A DNA stretch of 64,000 nt from Littorina saxatilis (lineage: Eukaryota > Mollusca > Gastropoda > Littorinimorpha > Littorinidae), in contig NC_090253.1 of the NCBI RefSeq assembly GCF_037325665.1, forward strand, positions 43,125,732 through 43,189,731, written 5' to 3'. Shown piece after piece: positions 24,801-33,997 of the stretch; positions within the stretch are counted from its first letter, which is position 1, and the number at the start of each line of letters is the position of its first letter. The translations under genes were made by a program, and so were the position numbers. A model generated the notes under the pieces. It saw nothing but the letters and a program-made list of their open reading frames with translations. It did not search any database and was not told the origin of the DNA.

Positions 24801-27800
24801 TTTGTTGAAATTTGTACGCCCATTTTTTGGAACACGTGACAAACACAAAGAAGAAATTTTTTTTGTGTTCAGTTTATTTTAGATATGCTGCTAACTAGTC
24901 TGTTTGGGCATTCATTTTACATAACATAGCAAAGTTTTATAGAGTTTTGCTGATAAACAAAAAAGTTATTGTCACCTGAATACCCCCACCCAAATTTCAA
25001 AGTTGGACGTTTCATGCCTAAGGCCCCCCCCAAAAAAATATTCTGTTTACGGTATCCTGACTGACCCTATTTTTTCGCGCGACCCTAGACTTTTGTTTGG
25101 CATTTGGTTAAAAAAAAAATAAAAAAATAAAATAAAATAAAAAAAAATAAAAAAATTTGAAAAAAATTTGAAAAAAAAATTGAAAAAAAAAATAAATTTG
25201 AAAAAAAAAAAAAAGGGGGGGGGGCTTTGTTTTTTGGCAAAATAACTTAAAAATATGTTTTGGGGAAATAAATAAAAAAATAAAAAAGTCACGACCTACC
25301 GACCCTATTTTTTTGGCCTATGTTACCGTTAACAGACTTTTTTTTTTTTTTTTGTGCCCAATAATGCATTTCTATAACTAACTTATAACAAAAACCCAGC
25401 TTGTTTCAGTCATAAAGTGTGTCTTAAATATGAGTTTATCCACTGTCCGACCCATCCAATGTAAAAAAAAAAATTAAAAAAAAATTATAATTACCGGGTA
25501 GATAATTGGTCAGTAGAAAACTACAGGGGGGGCATCGTAAGCTTGCTTACGATGGGCAAGGGAGCGAACTGGTAAGAGTTAATTATTAGATTGTCAGAAT
25601 AATTATTATCATAGTAATTGTTGTCATACGTAAGTGAAAACAAACACAATCTACCTATCCATTCATTCTCCTGCTACCTTCAACTAAAGAAAATCTCAAA
25701 AATAAACTTTGCCAAACAATGATTGCAACAAATTTCGCGCACAAATTAAAATTTTAATAAGCGCTTCTGGGGTGATAATGCGAGATTACTCTTGTGATCT
25801 TGCCGCGAGGTTCCGCCTGTTACCATTGTCTTTTTACCGTATAAAATGCACGACTTACACCAAAGTGACATGCTATTTGGGACCAATGCACGTTTTTTTC
25901 CTTTCTCGTGTGATCTTGCCGCGAGGTTCCGCCTGTTACCAGCTGAACTCGGAAAGAAAGAAGGGGCATAACCTCATCAGAACCGCCCATTCAATAGTCA
26001 TTTCATTGAAACTTTATATGCCGGTAAAGGCAGTTCACTTAACTATCAGGATCACCTTTTGGATTAAAGATTTCTTTTACAGGGAAAACGTGACCTCCGC
26101 TCAAATAAGGGTACCGGTACCCTCAAAATCGACCCGACAAAAACGGAAGGGTCAAATGAAAAAATGGCAAAAAGTCACAATAGGCAAAACTTTGCATCTT
26201 TGAGTTTGACATACGAGAAGAAAGTCAAATCAATAATCTTGCTTGGAAGGAAGGGGCAGAGTTACTTACCACTCAAAGTTTCCAATCTTCCGGTTGCAGC
26301 TTGTAGTTCTTTTCGAAATGGCAAGTTTCTCAGGGCTAAAGTTCAGCCGGAACACCATGTCTGGATGTTTCTCCTCTATAAAAGGAATACAAGCAAGTCA
26401 CAAAGTTAGTGTTCAGTGTTTGATCATGGTTACAAAGCCAAAGATCTAATTTAACTTTTTTTTATGGCCACATACATGTATTGATTCACCAAAAAGTCAT
26501 TCAACTTTCAAGTCAGTATGATCCCGTATATATCTGACAGCCTTCAGACACTGCCTGACTAAGACAGTTGAATGATAGAGTTTATTCAGTCATTTGAGAA
26601 ATTTTGAAGATTAGCCCTTTGCCTCCCGCATTCTGAGAGCCTGTTGCTTATCTATTTCCCAGTGCAAAGGGAGTAACTCCGTACAAGGCACCCGGTTACC
26701 AACTTTAAAAAATCATATAAAAATAACTACTGTTCACATTTTAATGTAGTTTGGATCTAAAAATTGCTGAAAGATTTAACTTCTTTAAAATGAAACACCA
26801 GGAGAGTTTTACCTTAATCCACAGCTTGAAAAAAAATGATAAAGTTGACTGATGCAAAAAATCCACGTTTTCAGAATATATTCTAGTCCCCTTCTCTTGC
26901 TTTTTTAGGCACAAAAATGTTCCAAGTGGCAAAATTGTAAATTATACACAACTGCTAGTCAGTCAGCAACATCATTTGATAAAAATAACAGTTATTATAA
27001 TGGTGCTAGGTGTTTTTTCAGGACCAGTTTGTATTACGTTACACAATGCTCATTTCGAAATCATACTGGGGACCGACAGGTGTCACACCAACATCGAACT
27101 TTTTTGGCTGGACAGGAGTAGTTCTATCACTCCACCTTGTTGTCAGTTCATTACGATTCTGTTTTGACAGCCGTTTTTTTTTTCGACGAGGATTTGGAGC
27201 AGCAAGAACAGGTAAAATTATATCACTGTCACCACTGTCACCACTATCACCATGGTTATCACTATCACGATCACTGTCACTCGATTCAAATTCCCTCAGA
27301 AGCTGTTCATCGTTCACAACAACATCTAGGTCAATGTCACTTTCGTCCTTCTTGTTAATTTCGTCCAAAGAAAACCCCTCAAAACCACCTTCATCACTAT
27401 CACTCTCGCCCATGATGGCACGCCAGAAGTCGCCATTGCTAAGATTCTCCATTTTGGCCACACAAAAAATTGACAAACTTTAAAAAATCACAGAGATCGA
27501 ACCACTTTCAGTTTTGCCATGCAGTTTTCACAGGAAAACACCTTACTTCCTCCGGAAACGGAAGTGCGTATTAGCGGTATTGAATGATGGGATAGGTCAA
27601 AGCGAAACCGAAAGTAAGCGACCTAGTGTTTAGCGGCCGCTATCGGGCGTTACGGGAACTATAAAAGGCTCATTTTGCGGGCGCTGCGGGAGGCATTGGG
27701 TTAGAGGAACAAATGCTTGCATAACCCACCTTCGTCCCAAGTAATATGAATATTATTAGAAACAAGTGATCTGCTTGTTTTCTAGCTCCATGAATATTCA

Positions 27801-30800
27801 AAGAAAATATAAATGATAATTTTGTTCTGACCGATCCAAACTGAATCCCATTGTGATCTTGGAAATTGACCATGATCAAGCAGTCTAGAGGTATCTTGAT
27901 TCTTATTGGGGTAACCATTTTATTCAACAACAAAATCCATTTTTAACATTGTAAGGCAATCTTGAAGTTGAATGTACATAGAACTAGAATTTACAAAATG
28001 AACCTTTTTCTAATAAGTAGAAGGAATTAAGAATTCATTTTATGATCTTTTTTGTCTCAAACGGTATAAAATGTAACAAAGAAGGATCATTTGAAGCAAA
28101 CGCGCTGCGGTTGGTATTTTGAACAGAGTCAATTATAACTTCTATGAGTATGAGCTTATCTAGCGACGCCAAAAAACATGAGGACAAAAAACAGCAAACA
28201 CCTTCTCGCAAACATGATGGGGGCAAAAAGAGTGTCTGCAGACCAAATCCTGAACGTGGTTGCAGCAGTGTTCGTCGTTTCATGACTTCTTTCCTGGAGC
28301 CAACACTGAAAGCATCTGTCCACCAGCAGGGCCTGGAGAAGCTCTCTCGTTCATCACTGCCTCCACAGATGAACACCTCCTTGCGATGCATGAAGACTCT
28401 GCAGTCTCTGCAACAACTGTCTAGATAGCAGTCGTCATTACCCAATCCAGTTTGAAGTGTTTCAAATTTTACCCGTGCAGAAACTTCATCAGGGTCTTCT
28501 GCTTCAATGGTCCCGTCAGCTGTGCGTTTTGGGCCACTCTTACTGACCTCGCTCACACTCATTCTGACCACATGGAAACGTTCAGATACAATGTATGCAC
28601 TGTCTTCATCCCTAGCTACGTCAATACAGTCTATCAGATTGAAAGGGAGATCCTCCTCCATCTCAGTCACCGAGCCTGTTTTAGAATCCAGACACTGCAC
28701 TACGTCTACGGTATGGTAATCGACTAAGTCACAACGCTGGCAGCGACCGAGAACAAAAATCCTGTCACCAAACACAGTCGCCGGCATACCCTTGACCCCA
28801 TACAGCAGGTTCCCAAAGACAGACCATGAGTTGCCTCTGATGCTGTACACCAGGACCTCTGAAATTAACTCTTCTGTGTCAGTCCCATCAATACTGCCAC
28901 CGATCGCAAACACCTTGTGGTTGACTGCCACCATTGCGTGATCAAAGCGTTTTGCAGGAAGATCGGGCAGAGTGTCCCATTTGCCAGCGCTGGGCCTGTA
29001 CACAGCAAACGTCTTGCCTGTTGACGTCCCACTAATGTACAGCTCGTTTTGCCAGACACACGTCGCAATCTGTCCGCAAAGGGAGACCGGGGCGGGGTCC
29101 AAGGTATGGATAACGTCAGGCGGCATATGGAACGGGTCGGAATCAGGATGAGGCTCTTCTTCTTGCACAGGAAGTGCAATCGTTTGCTGATACCAATTGG
29201 ACTCCAAGCTAATCTCACCACCCACTAGAACAAGATGTTTCTCAAGATCTGAAGTCTGGAATACTTTGCCTTGGCTTGCACGGGTCTGAACGTGCCACAC
29301 GATCTCTTCCTTTGATATTCCCTTCAGGCTGCACTGGAGGACCACCTCCAGAAAGTCTGAAATGAAAAAAGAAAGTGTTCAAAATTCATATTCAATTTGA
29401 GACTTGGGCATAACAAAAATGAATTTCTGGTTTCCTACATAACCCTATTTTTCTCTCCCAACCCTGAACAATATTTGCCTTTTTTGGTGGGGGTGGATGC
29501 TTTTAGTTTAACATAGATGTCACTAGATTAGACCTACACCAAGCCAAACAAGAAAGAGACTGTAAAAGGACACAAACTCAAATGTGGAGACTTTAGTTAC
29601 TGAGTCAAACATACTCTTCTCCTGCAACATCCAGTTAATTGGGAGAGAGGAAACTATCTATCAACCCTATTTTTGTCTCGCCTTGATTGTCATTGGAACA
29701 AACATTAATTTTGGGGGCTATAAGATTTATTCATTATCAATATCATATAATTATATAATATAATATATTATAGTTGTAAATTCAAATCCATGCGGTATAA
29801 AAAAACCAACTATAATAAAGTGCCTAATTACTGACACAATGACAACATTTTTCAACTGTTCTTACGAACACTGACACTAGTACGGCAGTAACACTAACAC
29901 TAACAGTGAGTGTGAAATTCAAATGGAAGCACCTGATACTGATAGTGATACAGTGATAGTGATAGTAAAACACAACCCTGAGAGTCCAACAAACAAACTA
30001 AATCATCTGTACAGGGCGGGGATGTAGCTCAGTTGGTAGCGCGCTGGATTTGTATCCAGTTGGCCGCTGTCAGCGTGAGTTCGTCCCCACGGTCGGCGAG
30101 AGATTTATTTCTCAGTCAACTTTGTGTGCAGACTCTCCTCGGTGTCCGAACACCCCCGTGTGTACACGCAAGCACAAGACCAAGTGCGCACGAAAAAGAT
30201 CCTGTAATCCATGTCAGAGTTCGGTGGGTTATAGAAACACGAAAATACCCAGCATGCTTCCTCCGAAAGCGGCGTATGGCTGCCTAAATGGCGGGGTAAA
30301 AACGGTCATACACGTAAAACTAAAAGCCGTGGGAGTTTCAGCCCATGAACAAACAAACAAACAAACAACAACAACAAAATCTGTACTATCTCTCTGAAGG
30401 GTTTACTTGGTGCTATTAGTAACTTGCTGCTTTCGTAAAGAGAAATTATTCTTGAAAGGTAGGTATCTTCTTGCTGACCACGTAACGTTTTGGCACAGGC
30501 TCATATATTATGTACAGTGGAATTCCTGTAACGACCTCTCCCAAGTACGACCCCCTCCTTTTGCCGACCGATTTTCTCGGCACGGATGCCTTTCACACTG
30601 TAACTAACCTCCCCAGAACGACGCCCTCCTTTTTCCGACCTACCAACACAGGGTCAATAACGACTTTGACCTTTTTACCAGTAAGTGTCAAAGTTCGTAA
30701 TTGCCCGGCACACGTGGAACACGCACCCCATTAGTCACACATCAAGAGTCAGGGGTGGTAGTCTGTAGTCAGTAGTGCGTGAAGTCCAGCCGCCTATACG

Positions 30801-31959
30801 GCTGTCCTCTTCCCACCTATTGCTGACCCAGTTTACAGACACTGACCTTCTCACCCGAGGCCAATGACCAAGTTTTACATTATATATATGAGGCCGTGTG
30901 TGTGTGTGTGTGTGTATACGTGCGTGTGTTATGTCTGCCTGTCTGTGCGCTTGTGTATGAACGTATACATCATGCTAACCCATATGCACATCAAATGGGA
31001 ACAAAAATGGGATAACGAACACAACTATGAAACTGTGAAATTTGTTTTACCTCTGAAACTCCCAATAAAGACCCCTCCTTTTTACGACCGATTTTTCGGG
31101 ACAATTTCAAGGTCGTTAGTGGGAGGTTTTAATATATATATAATGTAAAGTTGTTAACATGGGACTACTTAACATGATGAGCAAATATTATACCATTACC
31201 AGTCAATACGTCCAAAAAGCGCAGGTTGGCTTTGTCGCTGATGACTTCAGCGAGACAATCTGGAGACACATAATGCAAGTCCACAAATGTCAGCAGCTCT
31301 GCAACACCTTTCACACGCCGCTCAGCACCGTGCACACCCCAGCCAAGAATGGCCTTCAGCAGTTTGCTCATGGAATCACTTTTACTTGTGAAAGTTGTCT
31401 GGGCCAGCAGAATCTCTACCACTCTCTCTTTATCCAGCTGAACAAAGTCGCTGCTTTCCAGCACAGCATCAAGGTTTTTCAGGATTGTATCGAGAGCTGA
31501 AGAGGCCAGCGAAGAGAAGTTATACTGTTTGGCAAGAAGCCAGGCATACAAAATCAGGTTGGGAGATGTGCACTCTTCCAGAACAGTCTTCAAAAATCCC
31601 AAACAGTTCTCTTCCAGAGCTCTGATCTGCAGAAACAGAGACAGTGTCAAGATGCCCCAGACAGTTGTGACGTTGATGACGTCTGCTCCAACATTATACA
31701 GCAGCTGCAGAAGATATCCAAAGGATTCAGCCGACACATCTTCATGGTCTATGTCTATAACTCGAGTAGCGGTCTCTTTCCACGCGGCTGTAAGCGAGCA
31801 CTGAAAGAATCCTGACACCGCGGCCAGTACCACGCGGTGGCAGTGGAAGACGGTACCACTCACATTCACAGTCAAGTCACACAGCTGTGAAGTGGTGTAT
31901 AGCTGGTTGAGCCCTTCATGTAAGCTTTCCGTCAGGATATTTTTCTTTGTCAATGTCAT
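15735..31959 (-). CDS. Gene 1: BTB-BACK-Kelch protein with C-terminal MATH-like domain (7 exons)
   Basis: Spliced model, in transcript order: 31959-31200, 29356-28202, 26375-26270, 23924-23838, 21006-20921, 16497-16433, 15833-15735. The exon lengths (760, 1155, 106, 87, 86, 65, 99) sum to 2358 nt, i.e. 785 codons plus TAG, and every junction keeps frame (phases 1,1,2,2,1,0). All introns are GT-AG. Residues about 18-120 are BTB, 125-235 BACK, 290-635 Kelch; the five small exons (about 639-785) read like a MATH/TRAF beta-sandwich (NFEWFINLV, AAYLFLQQ, GLGKGSPCIVTWEQL, LIEFRI). BTB-BACK-Kelch proteins are cullin-3 adaptors whose Kelch propeller binds substrate; that role is inferred from family. 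The exon 2 to exon 3 join is the weakest link: the donor is AAG|GTGTTT, and without it exon 2 reads to a stop at 28035 (693 residues). The introns hold SINEs, a piggyBac remnant and Helentron-like elements. Divergent from gene 2. Confidence 0.72.
15900..16075 (+). repeat. Fragment related to the CAGGCATGGGAATT elements
   Basis: gacgcgaagcgtttag..ggaggtccgggggcatgctcccccgg..ggtgcactctgagcc matches the interior of 61745-62053 and 41896-42360, but the termini are absent. Confidence 0.5.
16433..16497 (-). CDS. Gene 1 exon 6
   Basis: Acceptor CTATCTTTAG and donor TGGGAG|GTGAGA bound 65 nt. Only one of three frames is open: VKFSEDRKGLGKGSPCIVTW then E. C+GT from the junction gives Arg. The stretch GLGKGSPCIVTWE matches the G-x-x-x-F-x-x-W/hydrophobic strand turn of MATH domains. 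Confidence 0.7.
16711..16931. mobile_element. Short palindromic-ended element (MITE-like)
   Basis: tactgtagaac..cgaccacctc at the left and ggtggtcatt..caactgtagta at the right form inverted ends flanked by TA; AT-poor interior without coding capacity. Confidence 0.4.
17042..17216. mobile_element. Tc1/mariner-like MITE (CAGTGGAACCCC family)
   Basis: Ends cactggaaccc..ggggttccactg between TA dinucleotides (17040-17041, 17217-17218). Further relatives at 21391-21535, 23968-24109 and 41090-41190 share the aagacctcc..ggtcttaaaa arms. Confidence 0.65.
17222..17875. repeat. GC-rich repeat of unknown type
   Basis: Sub-repeats cgcagtg, acggagacctcac and gcgcttctaccgcgtccgtcagc/gcgcttttaccgcgtccatcagc; right end ccctagtgtgacaggggtatta. 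Strong shift in base composition against its surroundings. No transposase frame; the opposing short frames come from the internal repeats. Confidence 0.5.
18011..19579 (-). mobile_element. Helentron-like family A, copy 1, interrupted by copy 2
   Basis: 18011-18508 and 19317-19579 are one element: CAAG, hairpin gggcaaagccc, cgactcacatgc at one end; gcatgtgagtc at the other. The segment following the first inverted repeat (about 60 bp in other copies) is missing. The interior carries many gaccttgacc/tcaaggtca motifs and a (CGGA)n block. Confidence 0.75.
18509..19316 (-). mobile_element. Helentron-like family A, copy 2, nested, near full length
   Basis: Inserted into copy 1 between A residues; removing it restores gaaaatgtgaaaaatgtg, which matches the same place in the copy at 48353, so no target bases were duplicated. 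At least eight perfect TCAAGGTCA/TGACCTTGA motifs. Confidence 0.8.
19723..20512 (-). mobile_element. Helentron-like family B, copy 1
   Basis: CAAG, hairpin aggcgaagcct, then ggctcacgtaag; the other end is cttacgtgagcc. Short (CA)n core near 20400-20470. Same terminal plan as families A and C. Confidence 0.75.
20513..20845. mobile_element. Large imperfect palindrome (foldback element)
   Basis: The core arms (20592-20660 and 20704-20771) pair closely: acaaaacttatctgacaaaa against ttttgtcagataagttttgt and gccgcttgcag against ctgcaagcggc. Weaker pairing extends to about 20513 and 20845. No coding capacity. Confidence 0.8.
20921..21006 (-). CDS. Gene 1 exon 5
   Basis: Acceptor CATTCTTTCTGCAG and a strong donor, GGCTGC|GTGAGT, bound 86 nt reading NQEVSALFGVRLIPNHVFDD then AMHTVSWL. 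The phase fits both neighbours. It is flanked by a large foldback element (20510-20845) and a SINE (from about 21075). Confidence 0.7.
21075..21390 (+). mobile_element. tRNA-headed SINE (main family), 5'-truncated
   Basis: Begins within the box B region (agttcgaatc..gtcgctgccgcc), body ggtgggttaagagtggagat..gatcctgtaatccatgtcag, tail agaagaagagaag. Confidence 0.85.
21640..22110. repeat. GC-rich block of repeat-like character
   Basis: Contains ccggggtcaggctatc, gggtccccaggtggcgg and a terminal gcggcaacaagaagaag. The composition and the AAGAAG end suggest a retroposon or LINE leader; no frame supports a protein. Confidence 0.35.
22341..22928. mobile_element. DNA element nested in family D, AGACCTGTTTACCC termini
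   Basis: 14-bp terminal inverted repeats. Flanks acccgacc (22333-22340) and gcccgacc (22929-22936) match 7 of 8, and the undisturbed site is seen in the copy at 42567 onward. Long A/T tracts inside; no transposase. Confidence 0.7.
23104..23343 (+). CDS. 79-codon ORF carried by the family D element
   Basis: MDARSGVRHPLAVKLDKCCH through FELDWSLTVGDLV-stop, starting in aaaATGG and followed by AATAATATTTATTG. Codon composition looks coding-like (acidic C-terminus EEFELDW, many His/Asp). The surrounding 350 bp are absent from the sister copy at 42550-42901, so it is cargo or part of a fuller element. I recognise no family. An upstream gggag|gtaagc could be a splice donor. Confidence 0.4.
   Translation: MDARSGVRHPLAVKLDKCCHEKDGVKIISTYPASFSIINVFHDIHADFDPKHYAAHAKASTGNDEEFELDWSLTVGDLV
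23838..23924 (-). CDS. Gene 1 exon 4
   Basis: Acceptor CTGTGTCTGTGCAG and donor GGACAG|GTTTGT bound an 87-nt exon reading FINLVQRQPQGPGDVCLAAY then LFLQQGQD. The phase matches exon 3 (TG+G, Trp) and exon 5 (AG+A, Arg). A SINE ends about 15 nt beyond the donor, so the splice site sits almost on a retroposon boundary. Confidence 0.68.
23968..24109. mobile_element. CAGTGGAACCCC-family MITE
   Basis: cagaggaacctccattctaa..ggtcttaaaagggggttcc; the left edge is TA, the right TT, so the duplication has decayed. Confidence 0.55.
24125..24494. mobile_element. hAT-like element, CAGGGATGACC termini
   Basis: CAGGGATGACCAAATC..GATTTGGCCATCCCTG inverted ends; interior shares tagccgggcgag and gaccgggcggacgat with the shorter copy at 40403-40607. 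Non-coding. Confidence 0.7.
24599..25578. mobile_element. TTAA-flanked element containing a family D copy
   Basis: CTCTTACCAGTTCG..CGAACTGGTAAGAG inverted ends between TTAA duplications (24595-24598, 25579-25582). TTAA targets fit piggyBac or Kolobok. A family D element at 25022-25355 (tctgtttacggtatcc..gttaccgttaacaga) lies inside. No transposase frame. Confidence 0.7.
25022..25355. mobile_element. Harbinger-like family D, copy 3, diverged
   Basis: ggcccccc-A(n)-ttctgtttacggtat at the left, ttaccgttaacagac-T(n)-gtgccc at the right; A/T-tract interior. Duplication no longer clear. Confidence 0.6.
25790..25945 (+). repeat. Duplicated 31-bp segment
   Basis: gtgatcttgccgcgaggttc followed by cgcctgttacca occurs at about 25794 and 25911, 117 bp apart. 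Confidence 0.85.
26270..26375 (-). CDS. Gene 1 exon 3 (start of MATH-like region)
   Basis: Acceptor CTTTTATAG and donor GAGTG|GTAAGTAA flank a 106-nt exon with one open frame, EKHPDMVFRLNFSPEKLAIS and on to KIGNFE. It takes two nucleotides of its first codon from the previous exon and leaves two for the next. The flanking intron towards exon 2 holds the piggyBac remnant. Confidence 0.68.
26615..27700 (-). mobile_element. Internally deleted piggyBac element, 1086 bp
   Basis: 16-bp terminal inverted repeats CCCTTTGCCTCCCGCA and CCCAATGCCTCCCGCA (two mismatches), of the ccctttgcctgcc type seen in piggyBac-like elements, with TTAG flanking both ends (26611-26614, 27701-27704) instead of TTAA. 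Only the transposase N-terminus remains. It lies in an intron of gene 1. Confidence 0.85.
27039..27476 (-). pseudogene. piggyBac transposase, N-terminal remnant (145 codons)
   Basis: Acidic start with GGFEGFSLDEI and runs of DSD, a basic patch PRRKKKRLSK, then RWSDRTTPVQPKKFDVG and PVGPQYDF, the usual lead-in to the piggyBac transposase domain (W..P..F..GP). The frame stops there, about 400 residues short: the DDD catalytic core and C-terminal zinc finger are gone. The ATG at 27452 (MENLSNGDFW) is an alternative start. Confidence 0.75.
28202..29356 (-). CDS. Gene 1 exon 2: linker and Kelch repeats
   Basis: The acceptor TTCATTTCAG|AC joins exon 1 in frame (LDVLT|DFLEVVLQ). Kelch blades are marked by HLVLVGGE, ELYISGT, KVFAIGGSIDG, RIFVLGR and EVFICGGSDE, with W or Y between them (GKWDTLPDLPAKR, NSWSVFGN). 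Some blades lack the glycine doublet, so this is a divergent Kelch domain. The frame stays open to a TGA at 28035-28037; the last 55 or so residues of that read-through (cysteine-rich, then FETKKIIK) do not look like Kelch. This supports a real donor at 28201/28200. Confidence 0.85.
30013..30378 (+). mobile_element. SINE with a different tRNA head, 8-bp duplication
   Basis: Head gatgtagctcagttggtagc (box A) and gtgagttcgtccccac (box B) differ from the other SINEs here, but from tgtgtacacgcaagcacaag onward the body is the same. Tail (caaa)n/(caa)n instead of AAGAAG. atctgtac at 30005-30012 and 30379-30386. Confidence 0.85.
30512..31138. mobile_element. Possible DNA element with AACGACC arms
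   Basis: cagtggaattcctgtaacgacctc at the left and tcaaggtcgttagtgggaggtttt at the right are inverted and related to the CAGTGGAACCCC group; contains a (TG)n at 30896-30915. In intron 1 of gene 1. Confidence 0.35.
31200..31959 (-). CDS. Gene 1 exon 1: BTB and BACK domains
   Basis: The ATG at 31959 opens MTLTKKNILTESLHEGLNQL, a typical start just ahead of the BTB fold. The BTB core shows LCDLTVNV and FHCHRVVLAAVSGFF, and the BACK region shows NLILYAWLLAKQYN and FVQLDKERVVEILL. The exon ends in phase 1 at a G|GTAATG donor. Upstream, a good donor (CTC|GTAAGT, exon edge near 32052) and an acceptor (TTTCTAG, about 31988) could define a 5'-UTR intron of some 60 nt; this is uncertain. Confidence 0.9.
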
Positions 31960-33760
31960 AATTCCTTTACTAGATTATCTCTCCACTAGAAACACAGTGT
32001 CCTTTGATTCAAACTACAGGCAAATAATTCCTGCTTTTAAGAGTGACTTACGAGAATTCAACATTCAATCAACTCTCAGTCTCACTCTCGACACAGTCAC
32101 ACTCACAGTTCTCTTCCATTTCCAAAGTCTCCAAGCGGTTTTCAACTTGTGCAACTGCAAATAACCGAATCCATTCCAGCTCTCCAGTCTCTTGTCTGGC
32201 TAGATTGCCTTATTTTTTTCTTTCTTTAATAGACATGTGTGGGATGAAATGTAGCAAGTCTGAAAACTAGTCTACTGAAACTGAACGTACTGTCTCCATG
32301 CGCCGCGGTCTCGCTCTCAGCAGAGAGCTCTGTGATACTGATAGTGATGATAGTGATGTGATAGTGTGAAGACAGAAGAGTGGCTCAACCTGTTCTGTCA
32401 AAATAAACTCACTTTCCAGACACAGAGATAAACCGATCCAGTCAATGTAGAATCTAAGGCTGTAACATAGAGCTAATATCCCCCACAATATATTACAAGG
32501 GCACAAATCAATGATGCAAACAACAATAGCAATAATTATTGAAGAGACTAACGAACTTCTGCTTCGACTTCTGCCGCCAAGGGGGAGGTAAATCTACATG
32601 AAAACATCTTTTTACCCAACTCGGTCGAATTTGTATAACCAAATGATACCATACGTAAGTTTACTGGCGACTGAAGAGCGGACTTTGAAGAGCTGATTTG
32701 TTTCTTTCCAATTCCGTCTCTTTTCTTTTGTAATTAGAAACCTTAACGAAAAATTACACCCCTTCCCTTAAAACCCCAGATGAAAGATCAGTCTTGGCAC
32801 AGCACGGTCAGTTTTCTGACCAAGTTAATTTCAAGTGTGGATGACCGTACATCCCCGTAGATGTCGCGTATGTAAGAGAAAGAGATAGATTGAACGACTG
32901 AGAAAATGTGGCATTTGTGTGTGTGTGTGTGTGTGGTCACTGAGTGTGTGTGTGTGTGTGTGTGTCAGTGTGTGTGTGTGCCCGGCTGCGTGTGCAGTGT
33001 GTGTGTGTCGTGTGTGTATGTGTGTGCAGTGTGTGTGTGTTGCCGGGTTATTTATTCATTTATCTTCATTGAAAAATTTCTTACAGCAATGATGACATGA
33101 GGCTACTCAAATTCAGTAACAGGTGTACTGCGAAAATGTGTAGTGCCGCGTCCCGTGTTCTACGTTACCGTCTGTACATATAATATAGGTTATAAATATA
33201 AATATAGTGTAACCTTGTACTTTTTCAGGCCATAAATTACTTTTTATTTACTTCAAAAGTCAAGTTTACCACTAGTTTCAGTTTCATGTGTGGTCAAAGG
33301 GAGGTAATCGTTTTGTGTATTTGGCTTGTCATAAATTCTTTCCCTTGTTTTAAAATTGGGTGATTTCCACTTGGATATATATATGTTCGTCAGCGCCATC
33401 TTTCGTTTTCAAACCGTTTTGGGAAATTTTATTCTGTTGCTTTTGCTGCCATCACACAACCCTAACCAGGGTTGTGTGTCCTCCTTCCATCATTATATTT
33501 ATTTTTTTCATTGTATTATTATTTTAGTTGAAATAACTGTTTGAAACATATAAAAGAAAGAAGACACTCTCAACCGGACTTATTTTTTATTTTTTGGTTG
33601 TTCACAAAGAAATTTCCAACATTACAATAGTATAGATATAAACGTACCTAACCTGCCTACTGGTGTGTTTTCTTTTCATTTATTTAAATATAATATAGGT
33701 GTATGCGACTAACATCCTGGGGCTGTTAACAAAAAAAATTGTCTGTGTCTGTGGTTGGAT
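31960..33760. promoter_or_regulatory. Shared upstream region of divergent genes 1 and 2
   Basis: About 2 kb between the two start codons (31959 minus, 33998 plus). No TATA box or repeat family is evident apart from (TG)n at 32915-33040. Likely holds both promoters; this is positional inference. Confidence 0.4.
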
Positions 33761-33940
33761 GTTACAGTTTTGACTTTCCTGGAACACATACAAATGTGAG
33801 TCAACAGGCTCAGCGGTTGGGGTAAACCCACCGAAGGGACTCACTTTTTCCTGTGCCTGTACTCAAAATGTTACAGTTTTGGATTGTGTTGGGCACCATA
33901 CAAATTCGAGTCTACGCGGACTCAGCGGTAGGTAGCGTCC
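33761..33940 (+). repeat. Imperfect duplication just upstream of gene 2
   Basis: gttacagttttg..acatacaaatgtgagtc..ctcagcggt and gttacagttttgg..accatacaaattcgagtc..ctcagcggt, about 105 bp apart, in the probable promoter or 5' UTR. Confidence 0.75.
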
Positions 33941-33997
33941 TCAGCGGGCTTTGGTGAAAACCACTCAGCAGCAAGAGACCGCGAAAGCGTCCGCGCG

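Noticed and set aside
28144-28727. Plus-strand frames of about 90 codons
   Set aside because: Antisense to the Kelch exon of gene 1, whose minus frame has the domain signal.
30013-30095. tRNA gene
   Set aside because: It has A and B boxes, but the anticodon arm and acceptor stem do not close and a SINE body follows with flanking duplications.
31165-31199. Last codons of the 264-codon frame (GNGIIFAHHVK)
   Set aside because: They lie past the GTAATG donor; the frame runs into the intron.
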